Source: Haemophilus_A paraphrohaemolyticus_A (GTDB lineage: Bacteria > Pseudomonadota > Gammaproteobacteria > Enterobacterales > Pasteurellaceae). From it: 64,000 nucleotides of DNA. A program made the translations under genes and the position numbers. Below are positions 51,866 to 61,366 of the stretch, piece after piece. The stretch is taken from the NCBI RefSeq assembly GCF_003253115.1, contig NZ_QEQF01000002.1, positions 62,001-126,000 on the forward strand. Direction: 5' to 3'. The notes beneath the pieces were generated by a model that saw nothing but the letters and a program-made list of their open reading frames with translations, made no database searches and had not been told where the DNA came from. Each line of letters opens with the position of its first letter. Within the stretch, counting starts at the first letter, position 1.

Positions 51866-53579
51866 CTGTACGCTCCGTTTTGCTTAAAATCATTTCATTC
51901 ATTGCACCGCCACGAATTTGCATTGGGTAAACGTGTTCGGTTTCATCTATACGCACATCAACAAAGACTAATTTATCTTTGATAGAGAAAGCTTGCGTGA
52001 GTTTTTCTTCTAATTCACTTGGGTGATCAATGGTAATGCCCACGTGCCCATAAGCTTCCGCCAATTTTGCAAAATCTGGCAATGAGTTCATGTACACTTG
52101 TGAGTGACGACCTTGATAAATAATATCTTGCCACTGTTTTACCATCCCTAAGAATCGGTTGTTAAGGCTGACAATCACCACTGGCGTGTCGTATTGTTTA
52201 GCGGTAGAAAGCTCTTGAATATTCATTTGAATTGAACCGTCACCCGTAACACACACAACTGTTGCTTCAGGGTGTGCAAATTTTACCCCAATTGCAGCAG
52301 GTAAGCCGAAGCCCATTGTGCCCGCACCACCAGAGTTGATCCAACGGCGTGGCTTATCAAAGCCGTAATGAAGAGCTGCAAACATTTGGTGCTGACCTAC
52401 ATCGGATGCCACATAAGCATCACCATTGGTTAGTTTATGGATTAAGCGGATCACTTGTTGCGGTTTAATCACCTCTGAACTCTCTTCAAATTTCAAGCAA
52501 TCTTTTGCTTTCCATTCGTCAATTTGTTTCCACCAAGCGGTCAAATCTGCCTGATTTTTTGCCAAATTCACATCTTCAAGCAAGCTTAAAAATTCATCTA
52601 ACACATTCTTCGCTGAGCCTACGATTGGAATGTAAGCCTGAACGGTTTTTGAAATGGAAGCTGGGTCAATATCTACGTGAATCACTTTCGCATTTGGGCA
52701 ATATTTCGCCAAGTTTGCGGTGGTACGGTCATCAAAACGCACGCCGATACCTAAAATTAAATCGCTTTCGTGCATCGCATTATTGGCTTCATAAGTGCCG
52801 TGCATGCCAAGCATCCCTAAGAATTGGCGGTCTGAGCTAGGATAAGCCCCTAACCCCATCAACGAACTAGTTACAGGTAAGTTTAATTTTTTCGCAAAAT
52901 CGACAAGTTCGTTGCTACATTCTGCTGAAATCACGCCACCGCCCACGTAAAGTACAGGTTTTTTTGCCACCATCAAGGCTTTTAATGCACGTTTGATTTG
53001 CCCTTTGTGCCCTTGCACCGTTGGGTTGTAAGAACGCAATGCTATTTCTTTCGGGTATTCATAAGCAAATTTATTGGCAGGGTTTACCATATCTTTAGGA
53101 ATATCGATCACCACAGGACCAGGTCGCCCCGTGGAAGCGATATAGAACGCTTTTTTGATCGTTTCAGGGATTTCTTGCGGATCTCTAATCATAAAGCTGT
53201 GTTTTACCACAGGGCGAGAAATGCCGATCATATCGCACTCTTGGAACGCATCCGAACCGATTAACGAAGAAGGTACTTGACCTGTGATAATTACAAGCGG
53301 CACAGAATCGGTATAAGCGGTTAAAATCCCTGTAATCGCATTGGTTGCACCAGGACCTGAAGTCACCAACACACAACCCACTTTACCCGTTGAGCGAGCA
53401 TAACCATCTGCCATATGCACCGCACCTTGTTCGTGACGAACTAACACGTGGTTAAGGCTTGATTGATGAATTGCATCATAAATATCTAACACTGAGCCTC
53501 CTGGATAGCCGAAAACGTATTCCACGCCTTCATCTAACAAGGATTGCACAACCATTTCTGCACCAGAAAGTTTTTTCAT
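51858..53579 (-). CDS. ilvI: Acetolactate synthase, large catalytic subunit
   Basis: This 573-residue ThDP enzyme makes acetolactate and acetohydroxybutyrate for branched-chain amino acids. Motifs are VFGYPGGSVLDIYDAI, the catalytic Glu in LVRHEQGAVHMADGYARS, VTSGPGATNAITGI and the ThDP site VTGDGSIQMNIQELSTA with NNRF. GGAGG precedes the ATG at 53,579. A frame start at 53,591 would place the ribosome site inside the gene. Confidence 0.96.
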   Translation of the reverse strand: MKKLSGAEMVVQSLLDEGVEYVFGYPGGSVLDIYDAIHQSSLNHVLVRHEQGAVHMADGYARSTGKVGCVLVTSGPGATNAITGILTAYTDSVPLVIITGQVPSSLIGSDAFQECDMIGISRPVVKHSFMIRDPQEIPETIKKAFYIASTGRPGPVVIDIPKDMVNPANKFAYEYPKEIALRSYNPTVQGHKGQIKRALKALMVAKKPVLYVGGGVISAECSNELVDFAKKLNLPVTSSLMGLGAYPSSDRQFLGMLGMHGTYEANNAMHESDLILGIGVRFDDRTTANLAKYCPNAKVIHVDIDPASISKTVQAYIPIVGSAKNVLDEFLSLLEDVNLAKNQADLTAWWKQIDEWKAKDCLKFEESSEVIKPQQVIRLIHKLTNGDAYVASDVGQHQMFAALHYGFDKPRRWINSGGAGTMGFGLPAAIGVKFAHPEATVVCVTGDGSIQMNIQELSTAKQYDTPVVIVSLNNRFLGMVKQWQDIIYQGRHSQVYMNSLPDFAKLAEAYGHVGITIDHPSELEEKLTQAFSIKDKLVFVDVRIDETEHVYPMQIRGGAMNEMILSKTERTDA

Positions 53580-53972
53580 TAAATCCTCCAATTTCTTATA
53601 GCATTGTGAATGTTATTCACAACTCAAATATACGATTAAATTGGCAACATTGTGCAAGAGTTTCTCGCGTTTGTCTAGCAGTCAAGTTTTGCTAAAAACA
53701 GCATAAAATTTTTAAAATTGGCTAAGTTTAGATTTTTATAAGAATAATTTTGAATTTAATCGCTTGCTTAGCATATCCATCCATATTTTATAAAATATAA
53801 AGCGTTAAATTTTTTTATGATGAATGAAAGGGAAAATAAAGAATTGGTTAGAGGGAGTATGTTTTGATGAGATAGAGTAAATTTTCATAAAATACCTCTA
53901 ATCTCCCCTTGCTCTTTCCTAAGAGAAGAGGATAATAGCAAACTAAGAATTAGTTTCATTTGGAAGTGATCT
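53580..53972. other. Divergent promoter region between ilvI and the iron operon
   Basis: No gene is visible in these roughly 390 bases. A perfect palindrome with arms TTGTGAAT/ATTCACAA lies at 53,604-53,622, between the ilvI ribosome site and its likely promoter, and may be an operator. AT-rich DNA follows. I see no T-box, leader peptide or clear Fur box, although GATAATAGCAAACTAAG near 53,930 is a weak Fur-like match before the iron permease. Confidence 0.5.
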
Positions 53973-55877
53973 ATGCATCATTTTATTCGCTACATTATTT
54001 TTTCTCTCATTTTGGGATTATCTCAATCTCTTTTCGCCCAAGACAACTACCAACAATGGGTATCCGACATCACTAATCGTCTCAACAATACCGAGCAACT
54101 GCTCAAAGAGAACAAAATTGATGATGCTAAAACCGAAGTACAGATGGCGTATTTTGAGGTGTTTGAGAATTTAGAAGGCCCGATTCGCATTAACTTTTCG
54201 GCTCAAAAAAGTTACCAAATGGAAGCCACTTTTGGTGAAATTCGCAAAATGATTGGCGAAGGCAAACCGATGAGCGAAATTCGAGCAAAGCTCGAAGGGC
54301 TAAAAAAGGAATTGCAGGAAGTGTTGCCTTCTTTGATTGAAGGACACCAACTCAACGCCGATGGGCAGCATGGGGTTTACGATAATGCAGAAATCAAACC
54401 TTACTGGCAACAAAGCTTCAAAACTATTGACAATTTAGTTGCTCAAGCTATTACTTACTACGAAAACGGTGATTTTGCCAACGCGAAAAAATCCTTCCAA
54501 CAAGCGCAATACGACGGCTACAAAAATTCTGAAATGGAAATGTCGGTGCGAACCAACCGTTCATCTGAGATTTCATCTGCCATCAATCAACAATTCTACA
54601 ATTTGATCCGTTTGAGTGAACAACCCGATCAAATGACGGAAATCGCCTATCAAAGCACGCAACTTTTGCAAGATATTGAAGAACAGCTGCCAAATTTACC
54701 GACTACACGTGAAGAACAAAACATGCAAGCGGTGCAATCTGGTACGCAGACTGTAAATGACGCAGCCGATCAAGACTGGGCGAAAATCAGCGCAGAAATT
54801 AATCAACGCATTCAACAAGCCATTGATTTATACAATCAAGGAGATGCGAAAAAAGCGATGCTTTTCGTGCAAGATACCTATTTTGACGTGTTCGAAAATT
54901 TGGGAATGGAAAACAAAGTTGGCTCGCGTGATAGCAATTTCAAAGCTGAACTCGAAGGCTATTTTACCCGCTTAGTCAGCCTAATGAAAGCAGGGCAAGG
55001 CGATAAATTGCAAGATCAAGCGGTCGGTTTAAGCCAAAATCTTGCAAAAGCCGTTGATATGCTGCAAGGTGGCGAACAAAGCGACTTGTCGATGTTCCTT
55101 TATAGCCTACTCATTATTTTACGTGAAGGCTTGGAAGCCTTGCTTATCGTGGCAGCAATCGTGGCTTATATGGTGAAAAACAATCATCACGACAAATTAC
55201 CTGTCATTCGCCAATCGGTTTACGTGGCGTTGTCTGCCAGCGTGGTGACTGCGTTTATCTTCCAACTGATTTTTGAAAATTCAGGGCAAAATCGCGAATT
55301 GCTCGAAGGTTTCACGATGATCATCGCCGTGTTTATGCTGTTTAGTATGAGCTACTGGCTACTCTCCAAAGTGGAAGCTCAAAACTGGAAACGCTACCTT
55401 GAAGGGAAACTTTCTACCGCACTCACCGCAGGTTCGCTATTTGGCTTATGGCTTACCAGCTTCCTTGCTGTCTATCGCGAAGGGGCGGAAACCGTATTGT
55501 TCTACTATGCCTTAGTGGGCGATGCGAAAAGCTCGGTCAGTTTATTTTATCTTTTCGCAGGCTTCATCACAGGGGCGGTTCTACTCGCGATTTGCTACTT
55601 CATTATGCGTTATGGCGTGGTAAAATTGCCGCTCAAACCGTTCTTTATGTTCACAGGTTCGTTTATGTATTTAATGGCGTTTGTATTTGCAGGTAAATCC
55701 GTGCTTGAGCTTATTGAAGGCAAATTATTTGAACCAACATTAGTCAACGGCGTCCCAGAAATTTCGTGGCTTGGTATTTACCCTTACGTCGAAACCCTTG
55801 TACCACAAGTGATTTTAATCATCGCAGCAATTTTTGCGTTGTTTGTGATGAAATATCAAAGCAAAAAAGCTGCATAA
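53973..55877 (+). CDS. FTR1-type iron permease with long periplasmic domain
   Basis: This 634-residue protein is the permease of the FTR1-P19 (Campylobacter p19 / FetMP-type) iron system. It has a signal peptide, then a periplasmic region with about three copies of a helical repeat (MAYFEVFENLEG near residue 50, KSFQQAQYDGYKN near 173, VQDTYFDVFENLG near 300). A seven-helix FTR1 membrane domain starts near residue 370. The two iron-passing motifs are REGLE near residue 384 and REGAE near 502. It carries ferric iron across the inner membrane together with P19, encoded next. Confidence 0.95.
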   Translation: MHHFIRYIIFSLILGLSQSLFAQDNYQQWVSDITNRLNNTEQLLKENKIDDAKTEVQMAYFEVFENLEGPIRINFSAQKSYQMEATFGEIRKMIGEGKPMSEIRAKLEGLKKELQEVLPSLIEGHQLNADGQHGVYDNAEIKPYWQQSFKTIDNLVAQAITYYENGDFANAKKSFQQAQYDGYKNSEMEMSVRTNRSSEISSAINQQFYNLIRLSEQPDQMTEIAYQSTQLLQDIEEQLPNLPTTREEQNMQAVQSGTQTVNDAADQDWAKISAEINQRIQQAIDLYNQGDAKKAMLFVQDTYFDVFENLGMENKVGSRDSNFKAELEGYFTRLVSLMKAGQGDKLQDQAVGLSQNLAKAVDMLQGGEQSDLSMFLYSLLIILREGLEALLIVAAIVAYMVKNNHHDKLPVIRQSVYVALSASVVTAFIFQLIFENSGQNRELLEGFTMIIAVFMLFSMSYWLLSKVEAQNWKRYLEGKLSTALTAGSLFGLWLTSFLAVYREGAETVLFYYALVGDAKSSVSLFYLFAGFITGAVLLAICYFIMRYGVVKLPLKPFFMFTGSFMYLMAFVFAGKSVLELIEGKLFEPTLVNGVPEISWLGIYPYVETLVPQVILIIAAIFALFVMKYQSKKAA

Positions 55878-55878
55878 C

Positions 55879-55950
55879 GTAGGGTGGGCATTTCTGCCCA
55901 CCATTAACACCGTGTTGATTTTTATCGGTGGGCAAGAATGCTCACCCTAC
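55879..55950. repeat. Intergenic palindrome in the iron operon
   Basis: GTAGGGTGGGCATTTCTGCC and a mirrored arm GGTGGGCAAGAATGCTCACC close on CCCTAC. It lies between the permease and P19 genes and belongs to the repeat family seen at 18,119. Confidence 0.72.
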
Positions 55951-55978
55951 ATTTAAAACCACTCTCAGGAGAGAAACT

Positions 55979-56500
55979 ATGAAAAAAGTACTTTTTGCTA
56001 CAACATTACTCGCTGGAATGTTTGCTGCTTCATCTGCGAATGCTTTCCAAGAATATCCAATAGGTGAAGCTGTGACGATGAACGAACTGGAAATCGCTGC
56101 AGTTTACTTAAAACCAATCGATATGGAACCACGTGGAATGGGCTTACCAGCAGCGAAATCTGACATTCACTTAGAAGCCGACATCCACGCTGTAAAAGGT
56201 AATAAAAACGGTTTCGGCGAAGGCGAATGGATGCCATACTTAACCATCAACTATACTTTAGTGAACACTGACACAGGTGCGAAACAAGAGGGTACCTTTA
56301 TGCCGATGGTAGCAGGCGACGGTCCACACTATGGCGCGAACGTGAAAATGATGGGCGTGGGTAACTACAAATTAACTTACCACATCGACCCACCATCAAA
56401 AGCAGGTATGCACCGCCACACCGACGAAGAAACTGGCGTAGGTCGCTGGTGGAAACCGTTTGATGTGAGTTATGAGTTTAAATTTACAGGTTTGAAATAA
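55979..56500 (+). CDS. Periplasmic iron-binding protein P19/FetP
   Basis: This 173-residue protein has a signal peptide (TLLAGMFAASSANAF) and a P19/Tpd fold: EYPIGEAVTMNELEIAAVYL, MEPRGMGLPAAKSDIHLEAD (with the copper/iron-binding Met and His), GPHYGANVKMM, and MHRHTDEETGVGRWW near the end. It binds copper and iron in the periplasm and supplies FTR1. AGGAG precedes the ATG at 55,979. Confidence 0.95.
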   Translation: MKKVLFATTLLAGMFAASSANAFQEYPIGEAVTMNELEIAAVYLKPIDMEPRGMGLPAAKSDIHLEADIHAVKGNKNGFGEGEWMPYLTINYTLVNTDTGAKQEGTFMPMVAGDGPHYGANVKMMGVGNYKLTYHIDPPSKAGMHRHTDEETGVGRWWKPFDVSYEFKFTGLK

Positions 56501-56508
56501 CTTTTAGA

Positions 56509-56621
56509 CCGTGGGTAAGTATACCCACGGTTAAGCATAGTTATTCCTCTTTAGGAAACCAGCAATATCTACCCCAAAGGGGTAGAATTATGCTTAACCT
56601 AGGGTAACTTGTTACCCTAGG
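56509..56621. repeat. Palindrome cluster A-B-C, left copy
   Basis: Three palindromes lie in order. A at 56,509-56,530 has arms CCGTGGGTA/TACCCACGG. B at 56,570-56,584 is TACCCCAAAGGGGTA. C at 56,598-56,621 has arms CCTAGGGTAAC/GTTACCCTAGG. Longer outer arms TTAAGCATA and TATGCTTAA join A to C around B. The same set occurs inverted at 60,573-60,686. Confidence 0.82.
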
Positions 56622-56640
56622 CGTTTACAAACAGTATTCT

Positions 56641-58053
56641 ATGACCTACTTCTTCATCTTCCTACTCCAATCCTTATTGCCAATTTCGCTTTTACTCGGG
56701 GCTTCATGGGCAATCAAAAAAGGCACGATTTTCCCTAAAACACTGATCTGGCTCAGCCTGTTCGGCTTGGCTTGTGGCGTTGTCTTGCGGTTAAATCTGC
56801 CGAACGGACAAGTGCAGAACCTGATTCTTACCCTTGGCTTTTTAATCGCATTTTTTCTTTTTGCGATCTGCCAATGGCTTCCATCTGCAAAACTTGCGGG
56901 CTTTTGGCAATTTGCGTTAATGCTCATCGCAGGTGCAACGTGGGCGAAAGATCCGAATATCACCGCACTTAGCAACACCGATGTCATTAACACCGATTTT
57001 ATTTTGAACCTAAGTGCAGTCATTTCTGGGATGATTTTCTGCTTTGCAGCTTCGGCTTGGCTTTATTTTTTACTTAAACAGCAACAAAAAACACAAGGCA
57101 AATCTACCGCACTTTTAGCCTTGAACTTTTTGCTTTTTATCGCCTTAATTTTACCGCTTGTGGCTGAATTATTGCTCACGCTGATGAAACTACAGCTTGT
57201 CGAACTCACCAAACCACGACTCAGTTTTGTCGCAAAATCGGGCGAAATCACCGTATGGCTGAATACGATTTGTGTGGTTTTAATGGCGATAATTTTGGCT
57301 ATCTTTACTATTCAAACCCATGTTAAACGCCTAAAACACGCCAATACAGAAAGCGATCCAATTGAAAAACGCAAAAAACTCGCCTTGGTGCAGATTTCCA
57401 AACGCTTAATCGGCTGGGGTGCTTTCGGGCTTTTATTGATAGGCGTAAGTCAGCTTTATTGGGAAAAAGTAGCATCACAACCACCGCAACTTTCCGAAGC
57501 TATGCCTGTACAACTCAATGAAAAAGACGAAGTGCATTTAGCCCTTGAACCACTTAAAGATGGCAAATTACACCGTTTTGTGTGGATTGCCGACGACGGC
57601 AAAGCGGTGCGATTTTTTATCATCAACCGTCAACCAAACAAAGTGAGTATGGCGGCAGTGTTTGATGCTTGCTTGCTCTGTGGCGATCAAGGTTACGTGA
57701 TGCAAGGCAACCAAGTGGTGTGCGTGGGCTGCGGCGTGCATATGTTCATTCCATCCATCGGCAAACCGGGTGGATGCAACCCTGTGCCGATTGAAGATTG
57801 GCAACAAACCGACAGCGAAATCATTATTTCTCGCAAAAGTTTGGAAGATGGCTTGAATTTGTTCAGCACCATCGTGGAAATTGATGTGCAAGATCCGATT
57901 AGTGGCACGAAACTCAAAAATACTAAAACGGAGTTCAAATATAGCCACGAAGGGCACACTTATTTCTTCGAGAACGAAAAAAATCTCGATCAATTCCGTG
58001 ACGACCCTGAAAAATATCTCGGTGGCAAAGAGAACGAGAATAAGGGGGACTAA
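56641..58053 (+). CDS. DUF2318 Fe-S-like membrane protein of the P19 iron system
   Basis: This 470-residue protein has about seven N-terminal membrane segments (residues 1-290). A periplasmic DUF2318 domain follows with VFDACLLCGDQGYVMQ and VVCVGCGVHMFIPSIGKPGG, a cysteine set able to bind metal or a cluster. It is the equivalent of Campylobacter Cj1660 and may move electrons that reduce imported iron. Its stop overlaps the first permease start (GGGGGACTAATG). Confidence 0.88.
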   Translation: MTYFFIFLLQSLLPISLLLGASWAIKKGTIFPKTLIWLSLFGLACGVVLRLNLPNGQVQNLILTLGFLIAFFLFAICQWLPSAKLAGFWQFALMLIAGATWAKDPNITALSNTDVINTDFILNLSAVISGMIFCFAASAWLYFLLKQQQKTQGKSTALLALNFLLFIALILPLVAELLLTLMKLQLVELTKPRLSFVAKSGEITVWLNTICVVLMAIILAIFTIQTHVKRLKHANTESDPIEKRKKLALVQISKRLIGWGAFGLLLIGVSQLYWEKVASQPPQLSEAMPVQLNEKDEVHLALEPLKDGKLHRFVWIADDGKAVRFFIINRQPNKVSMAAVFDACLLCGDQGYVMQGNQVVCVGCGVHMFIPSIGKPGGCNPVPIEDWQQTDSEIIISRKSLEDGLNLFSTIVEIDVQDPISGTKLKNTKTEFKYSHEGHTYFFENEKNLDQFRDDPEKYLGGKENENKGD

Positions 58054-59411
58054 TGCTGGCAAGAATGTTATTTCAATCTTGGCGGTTCAGCTTAAAACGC
58101 AAATTGCTTGCCATTATCACGATTTTCTTAGCAGCAGGCTTGGTATCTGCACTACTTGCAGTTTCCATTGATATTGGCGACAAAATGGCGAAAGAGCTGA
58201 AATCTTACGGCGCGAATATTTTGGTAGAGCCTGCCAGCAATGCCGCCTTGCCCGATGAATTGAGCCATAGTAGTTCACTTTCCAGCCAAGATTTTCTGGA
58301 TGAAAAAGAACTGCCCAATATCAAAGATATTTTCTGGAGAAACAATATTGTTGGCTTCGCCCCGCTGCTTTCTGCCAACGTGCAAGCGGTTAAATTCGCG
58401 GACTATTCTGCAAATTCACCTAAAAAATCGACCGCTCTTTCAGCAAAAACTATTAACGTGTTGGGTACGTTTTTCGATCACCAAATCGCCATTCCCGATG
58501 AAGATGATTACCATACAGGGCAGCGCATTATCAGCCCATTCTGGAAAGTGAACGGCGAATGGGTAGATGACTTCAGCGGTGAGTTTGGCGAGTTCATCCC
58601 TGCCTTGGCAGGCGAACAACTTGCCAAGGCGAACGGCTGGCAAATTGGCGATAAATTAACGCTCAGTTACACTAACGAGAATAATGAAACGCAGAAAAGA
58701 TCTGTGGGAATCAAAGGCATTTTAAGCACTGGCGGCTCAGAAGATAATCAACTCGTGATGCCATTAAACCCTGTACAAACCTTGCTCGGTTTGGAAGGCA
58801 AAGTGCAATCCGTTCGTGTTTCTGCGCTCACCGTGCCTGAAAACGATCTTTCTCGTAAAGCACGTGTCAATACGGATGCCTTAGATGCGGAAGAATATGA
58901 CCGCTGGTATTGCACGGCTTATGTCTCCTCCATTTCGCACCAGTTGGAAGAAGCGATTTCAGGGGCAATCGTTCGCCCGATTTGGCAAGTGGCGGCATCG
59001 GAAGGCGTAGTGATTGGCAAAATCCAGCTCTTGCTTGCGGTGGTGACTGTGGCTGCGTTAATCGCAGCGGCAATGGGGATCGCATCGTTGATGAGTGCAG
59101 GCATTATCGAGCGTTCCAAAGAGATTGGCTTGATGAAAGCACTTGGTGCTTATCAGTGGCAAATCACGCTGCTGTTTTATTGCGAAGCGGTGCTCAGTGC
59201 GTTGGTTGGTGGCGTGCTTGGCTGTATTGCTGGTTGGGGCTTGGCAAAATTTATCGGTTCTTCATTGTTCGGTACACCACTGGATTTCGCTTGGATTGTT
59301 GTACCTTGCGTGTTGGTGCTTTCAATGCTGATTGCCGTGATTGGCACCTGGTTCCCTGCTCATAAAATCGCAAAACTTTACCCTGTGGAGGTGCTCTATG
59401 GTAGAGCATAA
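58053..59411 (+). CDS. FtsX/MacB-like ABC permease 1 of the P19 iron system
   Basis: This 452-residue permease has one N-terminal membrane helix (LLAIITIFLAAGLVSALLAV), a large periplasmic MacB-like domain (residues about 40-310) and three C-terminal helices (LLAVVTVAALIAAAMGIASLM onwards). The ERSKEIGLMKALGA motif contacts the ATPase. It is the likely equivalent of Cj1661. It overlaps the next permease by 14 bp. Confidence 0.9.
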   Translation: MLARMLFQSWRFSLKRKLLAIITIFLAAGLVSALLAVSIDIGDKMAKELKSYGANILVEPASNAALPDELSHSSSLSSQDFLDEKELPNIKDIFWRNNIVGFAPLLSANVQAVKFADYSANSPKKSTALSAKTINVLGTFFDHQIAIPDEDDYHTGQRIISPFWKVNGEWVDDFSGEFGEFIPALAGEQLAKANGWQIGDKLTLSYTNENNETQKRSVGIKGILSTGGSEDNQLVMPLNPVQTLLGLEGKVQSVRVSALTVPENDLSRKARVNTDALDAEEYDRWYCTAYVSSISHQLEEAISGAIVRPIWQVAASEGVVIGKIQLLLAVVTVAALIAAAMGIASLMSAGIIERSKEIGLMKALGAYQWQITLLFYCEAVLSALVGGVLGCIAGWGLAKFIGSSLFGTPLDFAWIVVPCVLVLSMLIAVIGTWFPAHKIAKLYPVEVLYGRA

Positions 59412-60564
59412 AAAAGCAGACAATAAAGTAGCAAATAGCAGTATGTTTTGGCGATTGATTTTCCGTGCTCTACGCCTTCGCTTGCAACGCGTGTTGATTA
59501 TTTTCACTGCACTCACCGTGGGGGCGAGTATCGTGACGGCGATGGCGGCGGTTTACTTCGACATCAACACCAAAATGAGCCAAGAACTCCGAACCTTCGG
59601 GGCAAATTTCTATATTGGTTCAGCCGACGGCGGAATGATCAACGAAACTGAACTCAACGCCATTTTGCAAAATGTCCCGAACGATTTAGTGACCGCATCT
59701 AGCCCTTATCTTTACGGCGTGGTGCGTAGCGATTTGGAAAAAATTGTGCTGATGGGCGTGAATTTCGATGCGATGCGAACTCTGGCCCCTTATTGGCAAA
59801 TCACAGGCTCGGCAATCAACGTGAACTTTGATGACCGAAACGCAATGATCGGCAAAACCCTTGCCGAACGGTTGCATTTAAAAGTGGGCGACAGCATTCA
59901 ACTTTCCAAAAATGCCGTCGAAAAACACCGCTTCACCATCAAAGCTATTGTGGAAGCGGGTGATGCTACCGACAATATGTTGCTAGTCAATCTCGCCTTT
60001 GCCCAAAATTGGCTGGAAAAAGAAGGCTTGGCGAATAATGCGTTGCTGAACGTGAAAAATGAGCAAGGTGCAAACCAAGCGGAGCAATTCGCTGAACAAA
60101 TTATGCAACAACACCCTGATTTAACCGCTCGTCCAATCCGTAAAGTCTCCGCTTCCGAAGGGCAGATTTTGGATAAAATCAAAGGCTTAATGGGCTTGAT
60201 TTCACTGGTGATTTTGGTGCTTGCAACCCTTTGCGTAAACACCACGCTGATTGCGATTGTGGGCGAACGTGCCAAAGAGTTCGCGCTTCAAAAATCCTTG
60301 GGGGCGAAAAAATCGGACATTATTCACCAAATCAGCACCGAGATTTTTATCATCGCAAGCGGTGCAATTATTACCGGGCTTTGCTTAGGCTATTTGCTTG
60401 CCCAAGTGCTCGGCTTGATGGTGTTTAAATCCTACATTGATATGCGCTTGCCTGTGCTGCCTATTACGATTGTGTTGTCGTTATTGGTAGCCTTCGTGGC
60501 GGTGATTATTCCAACGCGCAGAGCGTTGAATATTAATATGGCGAATGTTTTAAAAGGTGAATGA
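59398..60564 (+). CDS. FtsX/MacB-like ABC permease 2 of the P19 iron system
   Basis: This 388-residue paralogue of the preceding permease has the same layout: helix RVLIIFTALTVGASIVTAMA, periplasmic domain, three C-terminal helices and GERAKEFALQKSLGAKKSDI. I set the start at 59,398 (MVEHKK) within the end of permease 1, because the longer frame lies wholly in that gene. The two permeases probably form a heterodimer with the ATPase at 60,700. Confidence 0.9.
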   Translation: MVEHKKADNKVANSSMFWRLIFRALRLRLQRVLIIFTALTVGASIVTAMAAVYFDINTKMSQELRTFGANFYIGSADGGMINETELNAILQNVPNDLVTASSPYLYGVVRSDLEKIVLMGVNFDAMRTLAPYWQITGSAINVNFDDRNAMIGKTLAERLHLKVGDSIQLSKNAVEKHRFTIKAIVEAGDATDNMLLVNLAFAQNWLEKEGLANNALLNVKNEQGANQAEQFAEQIMQQHPDLTARPIRKVSASEGQILDKIKGLMGLISLVILVLATLCVNTTLIAIVGERAKEFALQKSLGAKKSDIIHQISTEIFIIASGAIITGLCLGYLLAQVLGLMVFKSYIDMRLPVLPITIVLSLLVAFVAVIIPTRRALNINMANVLKGE

Positions 60565-60572
60565 CTTTTACG

Positions 60573-60686
60573 CCTAGGGTAACAAGTTACCCTAGGTTAG
60601 GCATAATTCAACCCCTTTGGGGTTGGTAGTTAGAAATACCCCAAAGGGGTATAACTATGCGTAACTGTGGGTATACTTACCCACGG
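60573..60686. repeat. Palindrome cluster C-B-A, right inverted copy
   Basis: C at 60,573-60,596 (CCTAGGGTAAC/GTTACCCTAGG), two B units at 60,610-60,624 and 60,637-60,651 (CCCCTTTGGGG and CCCCAAAGGGG), then A at 60,665-60,686 (CTGTGGGTA/TACCCACGG). The order is the exact reverse of the left cluster. It lies between permease 2 and the ATPase gene. Confidence 0.82.
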
Positions 60687-60699
60687 CAAAAGGAATAGT

Positions 60700-61365
60700 A
60701 TGACCAACTTTGTAATCGAAACCCAACATTTATACAAACGCTTCGGGCAGGTAACCGCCCTTGAAGACATCAACATCCAAATCAAACAAGGCGAATTTGT
60801 TACCATTATGGGCGCATCTGGCTCAGGAAAAACCACGCTGATGAACATTCTCACTGGCTTAGACACTGCAAGCGAGGGCAAGGTGATTTTAGACGGAGTA
60901 GATGCCGCCCAACTGGACGAAATCGGTCGCCAGCGTTTCCGAGCGGAAAAAATTGGCTTAGTGTTCCAACAATTCCACTTAATTCCCTACTTAACCGCAC
61001 TCGAAAATGTGATGCTCGCTCAGCATTATCACAGTGTGATTGATGAAGAAGCTGCCAAAGCCGTGCTTGAACAAGTGGGGCTTGGGCACCGTATTGATCA
61101 CCGTCCAAGCCAACTGTCAGGCGGTGAGCAACAACGGGTTTGCATCGCCCGTGCCTTGGTCAATCAACCACCTGTGATTTTTGCGGATGAACCGACGGGG
61201 AATTTGGATGAAAAAAATGAAACATTGGTGCTCGATCTGCTTACAGAGCTTAACAAGCAAGGGCGAACCATCGTGATGGTGACGCATAATCCAGAACTTG
61301 GCAAACTCACCAACCGCACTATTTATCTGCAACACGGCAGATTTTTAAAAGAAGAGAGAAATTAA
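60700..61365 (+). CDS. ABC ATPase of the P19 iron system
   Basis: This 221-residue LolD/MacB-like ATPase has Walker A MGASGSGKTTLMNILTGLD, the Q-loop LVFQQFHLIPYLTALENVML, the signature LSGGEQQRVCIARALVNQP and Walker B VIFADEPTGNLDE. I set the start at 60,700 (AGGAA upstream). It would pair with the two FtsX-like permeases. A lone stop-start gap of one base precedes the thioredoxin gene. Confidence 0.93.
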   Translation: MTNFVIETQHLYKRFGQVTALEDINIQIKQGEFVTIMGASGSGKTTLMNILTGLDTASEGKVILDGVDAAQLDEIGRQRFRAEKIGLVFQQFHLIPYLTALENVMLAQHYHSVIDEEAAKAVLEQVGLGHRIDHRPSQLSGGEQQRVCIARALVNQPPVIFADEPTGNLDEKNETLVLDLLTELNKQGRTIVMVTHNPELGKLTNRTIYLQHGRFLKEERN

Positions 61366-61366
61366 A

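Noticed and set aside
53920..53960. Fur box before the iron operon
   Set aside because: GATAATAGCAAACTAAG has only a partial match to the Fur consensus and no clear second half, so I did not annotate it.
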